Below are positions 22,037 to 22,592 of a stretch of DNA of 22,592 nucleotides, piece by piece. Location of the stretch: positions 1 to 22,592 of the IMG/VR virus record IMGVR_UViG_3300048006_000060; one strand, 5' to 3'. This DNA is from a virus. Below the pieces are notes generated by a model. It had not been told where the DNA came from. It was given only the letters and a program-made list of their open reading frames with translations, and did no database searches. The position numbers were made by a program, and so were the translations under genes. The first letter of the stretch is position 1. Each line of letters opens with the position of its first letter.

Positions 22037-22261
22037 CTAGTTATCCTCCTGAAGATCACTGTACCCTCTGTACTCGCTCATTACACTGAGACGGACTATA
22101 ACACAGTCCAGATCCGAGTGCAACCGAATGTGCTCAATCATACAGTCTCTAGCGGCCCACTCGTCTGTAAATACTCCTTCCTCGTACCACTTGTTAGTGT
22201 GTCCACTCCTGTAGTACAGGGCAAACGCTGGGTAGCCTCTGTCAAATGTATCTTTGTCCAT
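22037..22261 (-). CDS. Small hypothetical protein
   Basis: 74 residues, ATG at 22259-22261 with AGGAGGG 9 bp upstream. Aromatic-rich beta segment (FALYYRSGHTNKWYEEGVF), a helix with DEWAARDCMIEHIR and a final strand (LDCVIVRLSV). No family recognised. The tail YRGYSDLQED is near in style to the start of the next small protein, but I do not regard that as homology. Confidence 0.7.
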   Translation of the reverse strand: MDKDTFDRGYPAFALYYRSGHTNKWYEEGVFTDEWAARDCMIEHIRLHSDLDCVIVRLSVMSEYRGYSDLQEDN

Positions 22262-22263
22262 TT

Positions 22264-22386
22264 TTAGTACCCTCCTGTTAATCTAATACTGAGGTCTTGA
22301 TCGTCTGCCTCAAAAGTTAAGCCTAACATAACTAGTTTGTAGATGCCAGCATAAAACGCGTCATCGGTCTTGTAACATATTACCAT
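22264..22386 (-). CDS. Small hypothetical protein (40 residues)
   Basis: ATG at 22384-22386 with a full AGGAGGT about 7 bp upstream; TAA at 22264-22266, two bases before the next ATG. The sequence MVICYKTDDAFYAGIYKLVM then LGLTFEADDQDLSIRLTGGY is mixed alpha/beta. No family recognised. The excellent ribosome-binding site is the main support. Confidence 0.65.
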   Translation of the reverse strand: MVICYKTDDAFYAGIYKLVMLGLTFEADDQDLSIRLTGGY

Positions 22387-22408
22387 TAGTCAAACCTCCT
22401 GTCTAGTG

Positions 22409-22592
22409 TTAGTCAAAGCGTCCTATTCTAGTCTCGCCTGTGTCGTTGTCCCTGATCGCCGTGATAGCGTAAGGGTAACAGTACATGGTGAACCTGTCAA
22501 GGTAGCTGATAGTGGCGTACGGCTCTAGGTCAGGGTCCTCAGGGCTCTGGTACGCCCCTGAGTCTGCTACTGTACCCCCAAACGGGTACTGA
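22409..22592 (-). CDS. Hypothetical protein, C-terminal part only (5' truncated by window edge)
   Basis: The frame is open from the right edge to TAA at 22409-22411, giving about 60 residues. Visible sequence includes PFGGTVADSGAYQSPEDPDLEPY and later MYCYPYAITAIRDNDTGETRIGRFD. An internal ATG exists, but the frame continues upstream without a stop, so the true start is probably outside. No family recognised. Confidence 0.6.
   Translation of the reverse strand, partial: QYPFGGTVADSGAYQSPEDPDLEPYATISYLDRFTMYCYPYAITAIRDNDTGETRIGRFD

Noticed and set aside
1-22592. tRNA genes, insertion sequences, integrase or attachment site
   Set aside because: None recognised by eye on either strand; nothing suggests a temperate phage, though absence in a partial genome is not proof.

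Overview
The window looks like part of a lytic, tailed, T7-like (podovirus-type) phage genome, most likely a marine proteobacterial phage. Genes are packed with almost no gaps, mostly joined by ATGA, TAATG or short stop-start overlaps. The replication set (ssDNA-binding protein, T7 gp4-like primase-helicase, family A DNA polymerase, T7-like endonuclease I) is combined with a B12-dependent class II ribonucleotide reductase, as in SIO1/cobavirus-like roseophages and many uncultured virioplankton podoviruses. That placement is inference. No phage RNA polymerase, terminase, portal, capsid or lysis gene is recognisable here, so the window covers only part of the genome.

Left arm, 1-11714, plus strand, virion genes in order: the end of a tail-fibre-like gene; a second fibre-like gene whose C-terminus is a paralogue of the first; an 859-residue virion-type protein with an Ala/Gly-rich hydrophobic segment and a 28-cysteine domain; tail tubular proteins A and B; an 84-residue fibre-adaptor-like protein; four proteins at the usual position of internal (ejected) virion proteins; and a small hypothetical.

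Right arm, 11709-22592, minus strand. Read leftward from the right edge it begins with a chain of tiny early-type genes. Many are under 60 residues and several consist of little but membrane segments. The chain contains a near-consensus sigma-70 promoter, TTGACT-17 bp-TATAAT, at 20677-20705. A basic 48-residue gene, short direct and inverted repeats and a terminator-like hairpin (about 19857-20100) separate it from the replication operon: ssDNA-binding protein, primase-helicase, DNA polymerase, endonuclease VII-like HNH protein, Cas4/RecB-like exonuclease, endonuclease I, two small proteins, a DUF3310 protein, one hypothetical, and class II ribonucleotide reductase. These genes form a coherent programme of DNA copying, junction resolution, DNA degradation and dNTP supply.

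The two arms converge at 11709-11714, where the last gene of each overlaps tail to tail by 6 bp with no convincing terminator. The least explained items are the cysteine-rich virion protein, the chain of miniature membrane genes, the promoter/repeat/hairpin block before the replication operon, and a marked excess of the tetranucleotide CTAG.
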